Below, one piece after another: positions 14,299 through 24,042 of a stretch of DNA of 38,276 bases. The notes beneath the pieces were generated by a model. It did no database searches and was not told the DNA's origin. It was given only the letters and a program-made list of their open reading frames with translations. The first letter of the stretch is position 1, and every line of letters begins with the position of its first letter. A program made the translations under genes and the position numbers. This DNA comes from Nitrosomonas sp. (lineage in GTDB: Bacteria > Pseudomonadota > Gammaproteobacteria > Burkholderiales > Nitrosomonadaceae), in NCBI GenBank assembly GCA_020446045.1, contig JAGRFM010000036.1:1-38276 (forward strand), in the 5' to 3' direction.

Positions 14299-15663
14299 TC
14301 ACGACAAAAACCGCGCCACGAAAGCATTACTGACATCTTTTGCCATCGGAATCCGCACCCGGTGGCCACTTCCCGGCGCGGCAAACACCGGCTTGCCTTT
14401 GGTATCGAACATTAGCGTCAGTTCAACTACCTGGTTTCCGGACGGATGAATGATTTCCAGCTTGTCACCGACTTGAAAACGGTTTTTGACCATCACTTCG
14501 GCCATGCCGCTGGTTTCGTCAAATCCGGTAATATCACCAACATACTGGCTGCGGCTCGATTCGGAATGACCACGCAGGTAATTCTGCGTTTCTTGCGTCT
14601 GGTGACGCTGGTAAAAACCGCTGGTGTAACCGCGGTTCGCCAGCCCTTCGAGTTCGCCAAGCAATGACGGATCGAACGTTTTACCAGCCATCGCGTCATC
14701 AATCGCCTTGCGGTAGACCTGAGCGGTTCGTGCGACGTAGTAAACCGATTTCGTCCGGCCTTCGACCTTAAACGAGTCCACGCCGATTTTGACCAGCCGT
14801 TCGATATGCTCCACCGCTCGCAGGTCTTTCGAGTTCATGATATAGGTGCCGTGTTCGTCTTCCAGTATCGGCATCAGTTGTCCGGGGCGCTCTTTTTCTT
14901 CGATCAAATAAACTTGATCCGCTGCGGGATGGCGTTGAAAGTTCTGTTGCGGATCCTGCTGGCTGTTGGCTTGTTGCAAAGCTTCATTAAAATTGAAATC
15001 AATTTTCTCGACGGCTGTGATATCACCATTGTCGCCCTCCCCGCCTGCCATCACTTTATAATCCCAGCGGCAGGAATTGGTGCAGGTACCCTGGTTCGGA
15101 TCACGGTGGTTGAAATAACCCGATAACAGGCAACGCCCTGAATAGGCGATGCACAGTGCCCCGTGCACAAACACTTCAATTTCCATATCCGGGCATAAAT
15201 CGCGTATTTGCGCAATTTCATCGAGTGACAACTCACGTGACAAAATAACGCGCGTCAGACCGATTTTCTGCCAGAACTTGACGCCCATATAATTGACGGT
15301 ATTCGCCTGAACGGATAAGTGAATCGGTATTTCCGGCCACTTTTCGCGCACCATCATGATCAATCCGGGATCGGCCATGATCAATGCATCCGGCTGCATG
15401 GCAATGACAGGCTCCATGTCCGCCAGATACGTTTTCAACTTGGCGTTATGCGGCATAATATTGCTCGCGACAAAAAACTTTTTCCCCTGTGCATGCGCCT
15501 CGGCAATACCGGTCTTGAGTTGATCCAGCGCAAATGTGTTATTCCGCGCACGCAGCGAATAACGCGGTTGTCCGGCATATACCGCATCGGCGCCGTACGC
15601 ATAAGCGGTTCGCATTTTTTCGAGCGAACCGGCAGGAAGTAAGAGTTCAGGAGTCGTTGACAT
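14299..15663 (-). CDS. trhP: tRNA uridine-34 hydroxylation protein TrhP (U32 peptidase family)
   Basis: 454 residues, almost identical in length to E. coli YegQ/TrhP. It begins with the family opening ELLLPAGSLEKMRTAYAYGADAVYAG. Four cysteines placed to bind an iron-sulfur cluster are seen at 171, 178, 194 and 198 (GALCIAYSGRC ... GTCTNSC). TrhP makes 5-hydroxyuridine at the wobble position using prephenate-derived input, the first step to cmo5U/mo5U. U32 members were once called collagenases, but TrhP acts on tRNA. It is divergent from dnaE, whose start is 62 bp away, so the two promoters share that gap. Confidence 0.92.
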   Translation of the reverse strand: MSTTPELLLPAGSLEKMRTAYAYGADAVYAGQPRYSLRARNNTFALDQLKTGIAEAHAQGKKFFVASNIMPHNAKLKTYLADMEPVIAMQPDALIMADPGLIMMVREKWPEIPIHLSVQANTVNYMGVKFWQKIGLTRVILSRELSLDEIAQIRDLCPDMEIEVFVHGALCIAYSGRCLLSGYFNHRDPNQGTCTNSCRWDYKVMAGGEGDNGDITAVEKIDFNFNEALQQANSQQDPQQNFQRHPAADQVYLIEEKERPGQLMPILEDEHGTYIMNSKDLRAVEHIERLVKIGVDSFKVEGRTKSVYYVARTAQVYRKAIDDAMAGKTFDPSLLGELEGLANRGYTSGFYQRHQTQETQNYLRGHSESSRSQYVGDITGFDETSGMAEVMVKNRFQVGDKLEIIHPSGNQVVELTLMFDTKGKPVFAAPGSGHRVRIPMAKDVSNAFVARFLS

Positions 15664-15725
15664 GTTGTAAAATGAGAACCAATAGTTTAAATCAGTAAAT
15701 TACCAAGCCTGTTATTGTACCATTT

Positions 15726-18700
15726 ATGCCTTCTCATACCGCTGATCCTGCATTCGTCCACCTGCGGATGCATAGTGAGTTTTCTATTCTAGACAGCACG
15801 ATTCGTATCAACAATGCGGTATCCAAGGCGGTTGAGGACCAGATGCCGGCGTTGGCGCTGACCGATCTTGCCAATCTGTTCGGCGCGGTAAAATTTTATC
15901 AAACCGCTCGCCGCAATGGCGTCAAACCCGTCATCGGCTGCGATGTCTGGATAACCAACGAAACCGAATCCGACAAGCCATACCGCGTGTTACTGCTGTG
16001 CCAATCCTATACCGGGTATTTATTCTTATCCAGATTATTATCCCGCGCCTACCTCGAAAACCAGAACCGTAATCGCGCTGAAATCCGGCTTTCATGGTTA
16101 CAGGAAGAGAAACAAGGCACCCATGGATTAATCGCACTGTCGGGCGCACATTACGGCGACATCGGTCAGTTCATTCTGAAAAACGATTTGCAACAGGCTG
16201 AATTGAATGCACAGGAATGGGCGACATTATTTCCAGACCGTTTTTATATCGAAATCCAGCGTGATGGCCATGATCAAGCAGAGCATTTGTTGCAGCAATC
16301 CCTGATTCTCGCCAGCCAGTTAAACCTGCCTGTCGTCGCCACGCAGTCGATCCAGTTTCTGGAACCCGATGATTTTGATGCGCACGAAGCCCGCGTCTGC
16401 ATCGCTTCAGGTTATATTCTCGCCGACCAACGCCGACCAAAAAAATTTACCCGGCAGCAATATTTCAAATCCCAAAATGAAATGACCGAATTGTTCGCCG
16501 ATATTCCGTCCGCTTTAACAAACAGCGTCGAAATTGCACGACGATGTAACCTCGAATTCGAGTTGGGCGTCAATAAACTTCCTCTATATCCGACACCGAA
16601 CAACGAAAGCCTGGAAGATTACCTGCGCAGCCAGGTCGTTATCGGGCTTGAAAAACGGCTGCAGGCATTGTATCCCGACGCGGCCGAACGCGAAAATCAA
16701 TTGCCCCGCTATCAAGCGCGTATGGAATTTGAAGTTGAAACCATCATCACCATGGGATTTTCCGGTTATTTTCTGATTGTCGCCGACTTTATCAACTGGG
16801 CGAAAGAAAACAATGTGCCGGTTGGTCCGGGTCGCGGATCGGGTGCGGGTTCGGTAGTTGCTTATTCGCTCGGCATCACCGATCTCGATCCGTTACGCTA
16901 TGATTTGCTGTTTGAACGGTTTTTGAATCCTGAACGCGTATCCATGCCGGATTTCGATATCGATTTTTGTCAGGACCGGCGTGAACGTGTGATCAACTAT
17001 GTCAAACAACGCTACGGCACGGATAGTGTTTCGCAGATCATCACTTTCGGTTCGATGGCGGCCAAGGCGGTTATCCGCGATATCGGCCGTGTGCTGGATC
17101 TGCCGTATAATTTTGTCGACCAGTTGGCCAAACTGGTGCCGTTCGAAATCGGCATGACACTCAAAAAAGCGCGCGAGCAGGAGCCGCAATTGAATCAACG
17201 TGCAGCCGAAGAAGAAGACGTACGCCATCTTTTGGAACTGGCCGAAAGTCTCGAAGGAATCACTCGCAATGTCGGTATGCATGCCGGTGGCGTACTGATC
17301 GCACCCGGAAAAATTACCGATTTCTGCCCCGTCTACTGCCCGGATTCGGTGGATTCCGTAGTCAGCCAGCTCGATAAGGACGATGTTGAAAAAATCGGTC
17401 TGGTTAAATTCGATTTTCTTGGCCTACGTACGCTGACCACGCTCGACCGGGCGGTCAGTTACATCAACCAATCCCGCAGTGAAGCGGATGCCTTTTCCTT
17501 GATTGACTTGCCGCTTGACGATGCCGCCACGTATGCGCTGATGCGCAAAGGGAATGCGATAGGCATTTTCCAGTTTGAATCGCGCGGCATGAAAGATTTG
17601 CTGCAAAAAGCCAGACCCGACCGGTTTGAAGATATCATCGCTTTGGTCGCACTGTACCGCCCCGGTCCGATGGATTTGATTCCGGATTTTGTCGACCGCA
17701 AACACGGCATACAAAAAATCGAATACCTCGATCCGCGTCTTGAACCCATTTTAAGCCCAACATATGGCATCATGATTTACCAGGAACAAGTGATGCAAAT
17801 CGCACAAGTGATCGGCGGATACAGCCTGGGCAGCGCCGATTTGCTGCGCCGCGCAATGGGCAAGAAAAAAGTCGAGGAAATGGCGCAACAACGGGATATT
17901 TTTGTCACCGGCGCGATCAAGAACGGTCTGGATAAGGACAAAGCCACCGAACTGTTCGGCCTGATGGAAAAATTTGCCGGCTACGGCTTCAACAAATCCC
18001 ATGCCGCGGCATACGCGCTCATTGCCTATCAAACCGCGTATCTGAAAGCGCATTTTCCAGCCGAATTCATGGCGGCATGCTTATCAGCGGATATGGACGA
18101 TACCGACAAGGTACATGTCTTCATAACCGACAGTTTAGCCAACAACCTGACCATTTTGCCGCCAGACATCAATCACTCGGAATACCGCTTTGTTCCAATC
18201 GACAATAAAACAATTCGTTACGGGCTGGGAGCAATAAAAGGCACGGGAGAATCTGCAATCAATTCCATCATCCTGGTTCGCGAACAATCCGGTGCATTTA
18301 CGGATTTCTTCGATTTTTGCAATCGCGTCGACCGCCGCACCATCAATCGCCGCGCAATGGAAGCACTGATTTATGTCGGCGCATTCGACACACTGCACGA
18401 AAACCGTGCCGGTTTACTGGCATCGGTCGGCATCGCAATTGAAGCCGCCGAACAAACCAGCCGCACGGCGAACCAGGCCAGCCTGTTTGACGATATGGAA
18501 GAGTCGCAACTCAAGCCTGCGTTAATCAAAATAGAACCCTGGATTACCCGAAAAAAACTTTACTATGAGAAACAGGGACTGGGGTTTTATTTCAGCGGCC
18601 ATTTGTTCGATACCTATGTCGAAGAAATCAGTCCGTTTATCCGCACCGCTTTAAACCGGCTGACACCGCAACGCGAACCGCAACTGATTGCCGGCATAAT

Positions 18701-19244
18701 TCTATCCGTTCGGGTACAAATGACCGTGCGTGGCCGCATGGCGGTCATTACCCTGGATGACGGTAAAGCTTCAATTGAACTGGTCGTCTTCAATGAGTTA
18801 TTCACCGAACACCGCAACTGGCTTAAAGAAGATGAACTGCTGATTGCTGAGGCCAAAATCGGCCTTCGTGGTCAATATAATGACAAAGAAGGCGGAGAGG
18901 AACTACGCATTACGGCAGAAAAGCTTTATGATCTGGCAGGAATCCGTACGCATTACGCCCGGCAATTAAAAATACAATGCACTCCCGAAACGTTGCCGGA
19001 TTCCGGCACACTGAAAACGCTGTTAATCCCCTATATCAATCAGAGTCAGTCAACATCTGAAAATGAAATGATACAAAAGAATCCGTCCGGCCCAGCCACC
19101 TGCCCCGTTTCGCTGGTTTACCGAAATAAAGAAGCCATTTGTGACATTGCTTTGGGTGATAACTGGCAGGTTGTTTTACATGATGAGTTATTACACGTTT
19201 TATATCAGCAATTTGGCCCCGAAAATATCACTATAATATATTAA
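15726..19244 (+). CDS. dnaE: DNA polymerase III subunit alpha
   Basis: 1172 residues, close to the 1160 of E. coli. The replicative polymerase: an N-terminal PHP domain (FVHLRMHSEFSILDST), then the C-family polymerase core with catalytic PDFDIDF at 408-414 and the upstream glycine-rich GPGRGSGAGSVVAYSLG, the fingers region (MGKKKVEEM), a tandem HhH area, and a C-terminal OB fold (IIL..VRVQMTVRGRMAVITLDDG). It is dnaE, not the error-prone dnaE2: it is full length and no imuA/imuB neighbours are present. The start ATG lacks a clear ribosome site but matches the family N-terminus. Its last 4 bases overlap the convergent PIN-domain gene. Confidence 0.97.
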   Translation: MPSHTADPAFVHLRMHSEFSILDSTIRINNAVSKAVEDQMPALALTDLANLFGAVKFYQTARRNGVKPVIGCDVWITNETESDKPYRVLLLCQSYTGYLFLSRLLSRAYLENQNRNRAEIRLSWLQEEKQGTHGLIALSGAHYGDIGQFILKNDLQQAELNAQEWATLFPDRFYIEIQRDGHDQAEHLLQQSLILASQLNLPVVATQSIQFLEPDDFDAHEARVCIASGYILADQRRPKKFTRQQYFKSQNEMTELFADIPSALTNSVEIARRCNLEFELGVNKLPLYPTPNNESLEDYLRSQVVIGLEKRLQALYPDAAERENQLPRYQARMEFEVETIITMGFSGYFLIVADFINWAKENNVPVGPGRGSGAGSVVAYSLGITDLDPLRYDLLFERFLNPERVSMPDFDIDFCQDRRERVINYVKQRYGTDSVSQIITFGSMAAKAVIRDIGRVLDLPYNFVDQLAKLVPFEIGMTLKKAREQEPQLNQRAAEEEDVRHLLELAESLEGITRNVGMHAGGVLIAPGKITDFCPVYCPDSVDSVVSQLDKDDVEKIGLVKFDFLGLRTLTTLDRAVSYINQSRSEADAFSLIDLPLDDAATYALMRKGNAIGIFQFESRGMKDLLQKARPDRFEDIIALVALYRPGPMDLIPDFVDRKHGIQKIEYLDPRLEPILSPTYGIMIYQEQVMQIAQVIGGYSLGSADLLRRAMGKKKVEEMAQQRDIFVTGAIKNGLDKDKATELFGLMEKFAGYGFNKSHAAAYALIAYQTAYLKAHFPAEFMAACLSADMDDTDKVHVFITDSLANNLTILPPDINHSEYRFVPIDNKTIRYGLGAIKGTGESAINSIILVREQSGAFTDFFDFCNRVDRRTINRRAMEALIYVGAFDTLHENRAGLLASVGIAIEAAEQTSRTANQASLFDDMEESQLKPALIKIEPWITRKKLYYEKQGLGFYFSGHLFDTYVEEISPFIRTALNRLTPQREPQLIAGIILSVRVQMTVRGRMAVITLDDGKASIELVVFNELFTEHRNWLKEDELLIAEAKIGLRGQYNDKEGGEELRITAEKLYDLAGIRTHYARQLKIQCTPETLPDSGTLKTLLIPYINQSQSTSENEMIQKNPSGPATCPVSLVYRNKEAICDIALGDNWQVVLHDELLHVLYQQFGPENITIIY

Positions 19245-19816
19245 TGTATAAATTTATAACTAATACCTGAATCGGATTCTTGTACATATTCCATATTCAA
19301 GAGTTCTTTGTAAATAGATTCATGAGATGTTGCGTTTGCCAATTTCTGACACCTCGATTTAATCCAGTTCATTAAACTGGCTTTCTTACGCGGACGTTTT
19401 CTACCGTCAAGCGGCTTCAAACCGTTAATCACCAGCTTAGTATCTTCACTTAATACTGGTAGTTGTTCCGCCATAATAGGCCTGGATAATACTTTCTTAC
19501 ACCCCCTGCCAATCGTTTTAAGATGATTGACTAATCCATTAAAACCCTCATCATTACTTATAATATGAAATACAATGGTTCTTTCAGCAATTTCATGGAA
19601 TCGACCAAGATGAAATGCCAAATGAAAATCAAGATTATTAGATCCTGTTGTATTCACACTGATAAACTCAACCACACAAAAACGGTCGGACGGAAATTCA
19701 CCAAATTTGATTCTTTTATTTTTGGGACCACAAAAAATAAATATACGATCATATTTCTGAATATCTAGATTCTCTAATGAACCCACATTTTCATAATCGA
19801 CAAATGCCCAATTCAT
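19241..19816 (-). CDS. PIN/NYN-like domain protein
   Basis: 191 residues from ATG 19816 (a GTG two codons upstream is also possible). The N-terminal domain reads MNWAFVDYENVGSL ... NNLDFHLAFHLGRF ... HIISNDEGFNGLV, giving the acidic residues expected of a PIN_7/NYN-type nuclease fold: Asp in VDYEN, Asp in NNLD, Asp/Glu in SNDEGF. A basic linker (GRKRPRKK) leads to a small helical C-terminal domain that resembles a winged helix. Probably a metal-dependent RNase or nucleic-acid binding protein; the target is unknown. It is tail to tail with dnaE and noticeably AT-richer than its neighbours, so it may be a later acquisition. It stands alone. Confidence 0.8.
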   Translation of the reverse strand: MNWAFVDYENVGSLENLDIQKYDRIFIFCGPKNKRIKFGEFPSDRFCVVEFISVNTTGSNNLDFHLAFHLGRFHEIAERTIVFHIISNDEGFNGLVNHLKTIGRGCKKVLSRPIMAEQLPVLSEDTKLVINGLKPLDGRKRPRKKASLMNWIKSRCQKLANATSHESIYKELLNMEYVQESDSGISYKFIH

Positions 19817-19894
19817 AATCACATGCTCATCTTAAGCACAATTTAGAGAAAATTGAATACAAAACTTAATTTTATTTTTCAGTGTCGCATCTAT

Positions 19895-21157
19895 CTAACT
19901 TTCCAACAACGGACTCATCGGATATTCCAGTGCTTCCTTGATAGCCACCAGCGAGAGTACGGCTTCACGTCCATCGATAATGCGATGATCATACGACAAC
20001 GCCAGATAACTGATCGGACGAATGACTATCTGGCCGTTTTCAACGACAGGACGCTCTTTTGTCGCATGAATACCGAGTATTGCGCTTTGTGGCGGGTTGA
20101 TAATCGGTGTCGACAGCATGGAACCGAATACGCCACCGTTGGTAATCGAGAAAGTCCCTCCCGTTAATTCCTCAATCGTCAGTTTTCCTTCCCCTGCGCG
20201 TTTGGCAAAATCGGCTATCTGTAATTCAATCTGAGCGGTAGACATCCGGTCTGCATTTCGTAAAATCGGCACGACCAGGCCACGCGGACTGCCAACGGCA
20301 ATACCGATATCGTAGTAATCGTGGTAGATTATTTCATTACCATCGACAGATGCATTGATGATGGGATATTTCTTCAGCGCAGCAACCACTGCTTTGACAA
20401 AAAAGGACATAAAGCCCAATTTGACACCATGCTCTTTCTCAAAACCAGCGCGATAACGGGTCCGTAGATCCATTACAGCCTGCATATTGACTTCGTTAAA
20501 AGTTGTCAAAATGGCCGCTGTTGACTGTGAAGCAACAAGTCGCTCGGCGATGCGCATGCGTAATCGCGACATGGTAACGCGACGATCATTACGCTCACCG
20601 GTTTCACTTACCTCACCCGTATCCGGTGCTTTTACCTGTTTGTCAGACTGTTCTTCATGCTTAGGCGCCATTTCTACTTGCAGTTGATTGCTGTCCGGCT
20701 TGTGTTGAATATACGCCTGTACGTCTTCACGGGTTATCCGGCCGCCTCTGCCTGTGCCTCTAATTGACTGCGTTTCTATCGCTTTGAGGTGATTCTCTTC
20801 GGCAAGCTTTCGTGCAGCAGGCATCAGCATCGGAATCGTTGAATTGACCTCCTGCTGCTTCTCGGGTTTGGCTTCCTGGGATTTGGGTTTAGCCGCTGGT
20901 TTTGTTTCGGATTCGGCAGCTTCCGTATCGATCATGGCTATTACTTCGCCGCTGGTAACCGTTGCGCCATCCCCTTTGATAATTTCCTTCAATACGCCGG
21001 ATTGCACAGCAGGCAATTCCAAGACGACTTTATCGGTTTCGACATCGATCAGATTTTCACCGCGTTCAACCGACTCGCCCTGTTTTTTATGCCATGAAAC
21101 CAACGTCGCATCAGCAACAGATTCAGATAGCACAGGTACTTTGACTTCAATTAACAT
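19895..21157 (-). CDS. odhB: 2-oxoglutarate dehydrogenase E2, dihydrolipoamide succinyltransferase
   Basis: 420 residues. Lipoyl domain 1-75 with the lipoylated Lys in VETDKVVLE; Pro/Ala/Lys/Glu-rich linker; E3-binding domain about 110-150 (MPAARKLAEENHLKAIETQ, then RGTGRGGRITREDV); catalytic domain with the active-site His and Asp in SYDHRIIDGREAV. It transfers succinyl from lipoamide to CoA in the TCA cycle, as the core of the OGDH complex. A strong AAAGGAGGTG site precedes the ATG, and only 15 bp separate it from sucA, so the two are one operon. The E3 gene (lpd), often next, is not downstream; the noncoding gap and the PIN gene follow instead. Confidence 0.96.
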   Translation of the reverse strand: MLIEVKVPVLSESVADATLVSWHKKQGESVERGENLIDVETDKVVLELPAVQSGVLKEIIKGDGATVTSGEVIAMIDTEAAESETKPAAKPKSQEAKPEKQQEVNSTIPMLMPAARKLAEENHLKAIETQSIRGTGRGGRITREDVQAYIQHKPDSNQLQVEMAPKHEEQSDKQVKAPDTGEVSETGERNDRRVTMSRLRMRIAERLVASQSTAAILTTFNEVNMQAVMDLRTRYRAGFEKEHGVKLGFMSFFVKAVVAALKKYPIINASVDGNEIIYHDYYDIGIAVGSPRGLVVPILRNADRMSTAQIELQIADFAKRAGEGKLTIEELTGGTFSITNGGVFGSMLSTPIINPPQSAILGIHATKERPVVENGQIVIRPISYLALSYDHRIIDGREAVLSLVAIKEALEYPMSPLLES

Positions 21158-21172
21158 AGCACCTCCTTTGGT

Positions 21173-24022
21173 CTATATTTTTTCCCGGAATGCCGCTTCG
21201 ATAACTTCTCTTTGCTGCAGTTTGTGTTTAGCCGAATAGCCTACGGATGGTGAGGCGGACGATGGCCGCAGCGCATAACCAATGATCTGGTTCGGTTTCA
21301 TATTACGCAGCAGATAGTGCTGAATGCGATGCCATGCACCTTGGTTACCCGGTTCTTCCTGGCACCAAATCACTTCTTTGGCTTTACTGTAGCGCTTGAT
21401 TTCAGCTTTAAATTCCTCATGCGGAAAGGGATACAGCTGCTCCAGCCGGATAATGGCCATATCGGTAATTTGCTGTTCATTCCGATACGCCATCAGGTCA
21501 TAATAAATCTTCCCACTGCAGACAATAATGCGGCGTACCTTTTTAGAATCCAACGCTTCCACTTCAGGGATCACCGGATAAAAAGTCCCTTCGGCAATAT
21601 CTTCAAGACTTGAAACCGCTTCCCGATGCCGCAGCATGCTTTTTGGACTCATGATAATCAGCGGTTTACGCATATAACGCATCATCTGACGCCGCAGGAC
21701 GTGAAACATCTGCGCCGGTGTGGAAGGAACACAAACCTGTATATTATAATCGGCGCACAGTTGCAGGTAGCGCTCCAGCCGAGCCGAAGAATGTTCCGGG
21801 CCCTGTCCTTCGTAGCCGTGCGGCAACATCATTACTAATCCGCATAAACGTCCCCATTTGGCTTCACCGGATGCGATGAACTGATCGATCACCACTTGTG
21901 CACCGTTGGCAAAATCACCAAACTGCGCTTCCCAGATTACCAGTTCATCCGGCTGTGCAGTCGCATAGCCATACTCAAAACCCAACACAGCTTCTTCGGA
22001 CAATATGGAGTTAATGACAACAAAATCAGGCTGACCCGGCGCAATATGCCGCAACGGAATATGAATATTGTTTTCTTCAAGTGTTGTATCCTGGTTATGC
22101 AGTACTGCATGGCGGTGAAAAAAAGTTCCCCGTCCGGAGTCCTGGCCGGAAAGCCGAATCGGAAAGCCTTCATACAGCAATACCGCATAAGCCAGATTTT
22201 CAGCCATGCCCCAATCAAGTGGTAGTTTGCCAGCCCCCATCAAACGGCGGTCTTTGATAATTTTTCCGACACGCTTATGCAAGACAAAATGTTCCGGGAT
22301 ATCCGTCAGCCGTTCAGCGAGCTGTTTCAAAACTTCCATGGAAATTCCGGTTTTAACGGGATCGTTCCACTTGACAGGCTTCTTGTAGGCCAGCCAGTTT
22401 ACCGAGATCGGTGATTTATAGCTATAGCGGATTTTTTTATTAGGATTGATGCCAGCATCCATGGCTTCACGGTAGGCTTGCACCATAGTATCGGCTTCTC
22501 CCGGTTTAATGATACCTTCCGCTTCAAGTTTTTCGGCATACAGCTGCCGCGTTCCCGGGTGTTCACTGATAACCTGATACATTTTAGGCTGCGTCACCAT
22601 CGGATCATCCTGCTCGTTATGTCCCAGGCGGCGATAACACACCATATCGATGACAACATCCTTATGAAACTTCATGCGAAAATCCAACGCAAGCTCGGTA
22701 ATCATCGTCACCGCTTCTGGATCGTCACCGTTTACGTGAAAAACGGGCGCTTCGATCATTTTAGCCACATCCGTACAATACAACGTCGAACGGCTGTCAC
22801 GCGGATCAGAAGTTGTAAATCCGATCTGGTTATTAATGATAATGTGAACCGTTCCACCTGTACCATAACCGCGTGTTTGCGACAAATTCAGCGTCTCCAT
22901 GACGACACCCTGTCCGGCAAAAGCAGCATCGCCATGAATGAGAACGGGTAAAACACGATCGCCGGTTCGATCCCGCATACGGTGCTGCCGCGCACGTACC
23001 GATCCTTCAACAACCGGATCCACAATTTCCAGATGCGATGGATTAAACGCCAGCACCAATCTAACCAGACCACCCGGTGTATCCATGGCAGACGAGAAAC
23101 CCTGGTGATACTTCACATCGCCGGAAGGTAACTCCTGTACGTATTTTTCTTCGAATTCTCGAAACAAATTCTCGGGCATTTTCCCGATGGTATTGACCAG
23201 TACATTTAAACGCGCACGGTGTGCCATACCGATGACGGCTTCCTGAATACCGGATTTGCCGGCACATTCCAACAGGTAATCCAGCAACGGTATAAGGCTT
23301 TCATTCCCTTCACCCGAAAAACGTTTTTGACCGATATAACGGGTATGCAGATACTTTTCCAATCCTTCTGCGGCGCTAAGCCGTTCGAGTATATGCTTCT
23401 TATAATCGTCACTGTAGTTCGGGTTCGACCGTTGAGTTTCCAGTCTACCTTGTAGCCAGCGTTTTTGTTCTACAGACGAAATATACATATATTCGGCACC
23501 GATCGAGCCGCAGTATGTTTCCCGCAAAATCTGCAAAATTTCACGTAATGTCGCATGCTCGGGACCGGCCAAAGAACCGGTATTGAACACAGTATCCATA
23601 TCTTTTTCGGAAAAACCGAAACTGCTTGGATCCAACTCAATTCTACAGGGCTGGGTTTCAGTCTGTAATGGATCGAGCGAGGCCTGACTCAAACCTAAAT
23701 ACCGGTACATATTGATCAGTTGGAGCACGGCTACCTGCTTGCGGTCATCGGTATCCACGGCAAAAGCTTCAGGTAAAACCACCAATTTATCGGAGGCCTT
23801 GTCGCGCTTTAAATCCTTGGCCTGTTCTGTTTCCTTGGTACGGGAAGTGCTTTTGGCCAGTTGATTAGGCAATAAATTCGGCGATTGATGCAGGGCATCA
23901 AAATACGCACGCCATGCCGGATCGACTGAAATCGGATTAAACAGGTATTCCTCGTATATCGCTTCAATAAATGGAGCGTTACTGCCAAACAGTAAGGAGT
24001 CCTGTTGTTCTTTATTCATCAT
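21173..24022 (-). CDS. sucA: 2-oxoglutarate dehydrogenase E1 component
   Basis: 949 residues, typical length. The N-terminus has the E1o signature LFGSNAPFIEAIYEEYLFNP; the ThDP-binding motif runs from HGDAAFAGQGVV to the INNQIGFT Asn pair; the C-terminal transketolase-like pyrimidine-binding half contains PLDWGMAENLAYAVLLYEGF and GYEGQGPEHSSARLERYLQL. It decarboxylates 2-oxoglutarate and reductively succinylates E2. It sits between gltA (20 bp upstream) and odhB (15 bp downstream) in one transcription unit. There are two consecutive ATG codons at the start and no clear ribosome site. In ammonia oxidisers this enzyme is often discussed because of their obligate lithoautotrophy; here it is full length with the key motifs intact. 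Confidence 0.97.
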   Translation of the reverse strand: MMNKEQQDSLLFGSNAPFIEAIYEEYLFNPISVDPAWRAYFDALHQSPNLLPNQLAKSTSRTKETEQAKDLKRDKASDKLVVLPEAFAVDTDDRKQVAVLQLINMYRYLGLSQASLDPLQTETQPCRIELDPSSFGFSEKDMDTVFNTGSLAGPEHATLREILQILRETYCGSIGAEYMYISSVEQKRWLQGRLETQRSNPNYSDDYKKHILERLSAAEGLEKYLHTRYIGQKRFSGEGNESLIPLLDYLLECAGKSGIQEAVIGMAHRARLNVLVNTIGKMPENLFREFEEKYVQELPSGDVKYHQGFSSAMDTPGGLVRLVLAFNPSHLEIVDPVVEGSVRARQHRMRDRTGDRVLPVLIHGDAAFAGQGVVMETLNLSQTRGYGTGGTVHIIINNQIGFTTSDPRDSRSTLYCTDVAKMIEAPVFHVNGDDPEAVTMITELALDFRMKFHKDVVIDMVCYRRLGHNEQDDPMVTQPKMYQVISEHPGTRQLYAEKLEAEGIIKPGEADTMVQAYREAMDAGINPNKKIRYSYKSPISVNWLAYKKPVKWNDPVKTGISMEVLKQLAERLTDIPEHFVLHKRVGKIIKDRRLMGAGKLPLDWGMAENLAYAVLLYEGFPIRLSGQDSGRGTFFHRHAVLHNQDTTLEENNIHIPLRHIAPGQPDFVVINSILSEEAVLGFEYGYATAQPDELVIWEAQFGDFANGAQVVIDQFIASGEAKWGRLCGLVMMLPHGYEGQGPEHSSARLERYLQLCADYNIQVCVPSTPAQMFHVLRRQMMRYMRKPLIIMSPKSMLRHREAVSSLEDIAEGTFYPVIPEVEALDSKKVRRIIVCSGKIYYDLMAYRNEQQITDMAIIRLEQLYPFPHEEFKAEIKRYSKAKEVIWCQEEPGNQGAWHRIQHYLLRNMKPNQIIGYALRPSSASPSVGYSAKHKLQQREVIEAAFREKI

Positions 24023-24042
24023 TGGCCGCTACACAGTAAACA

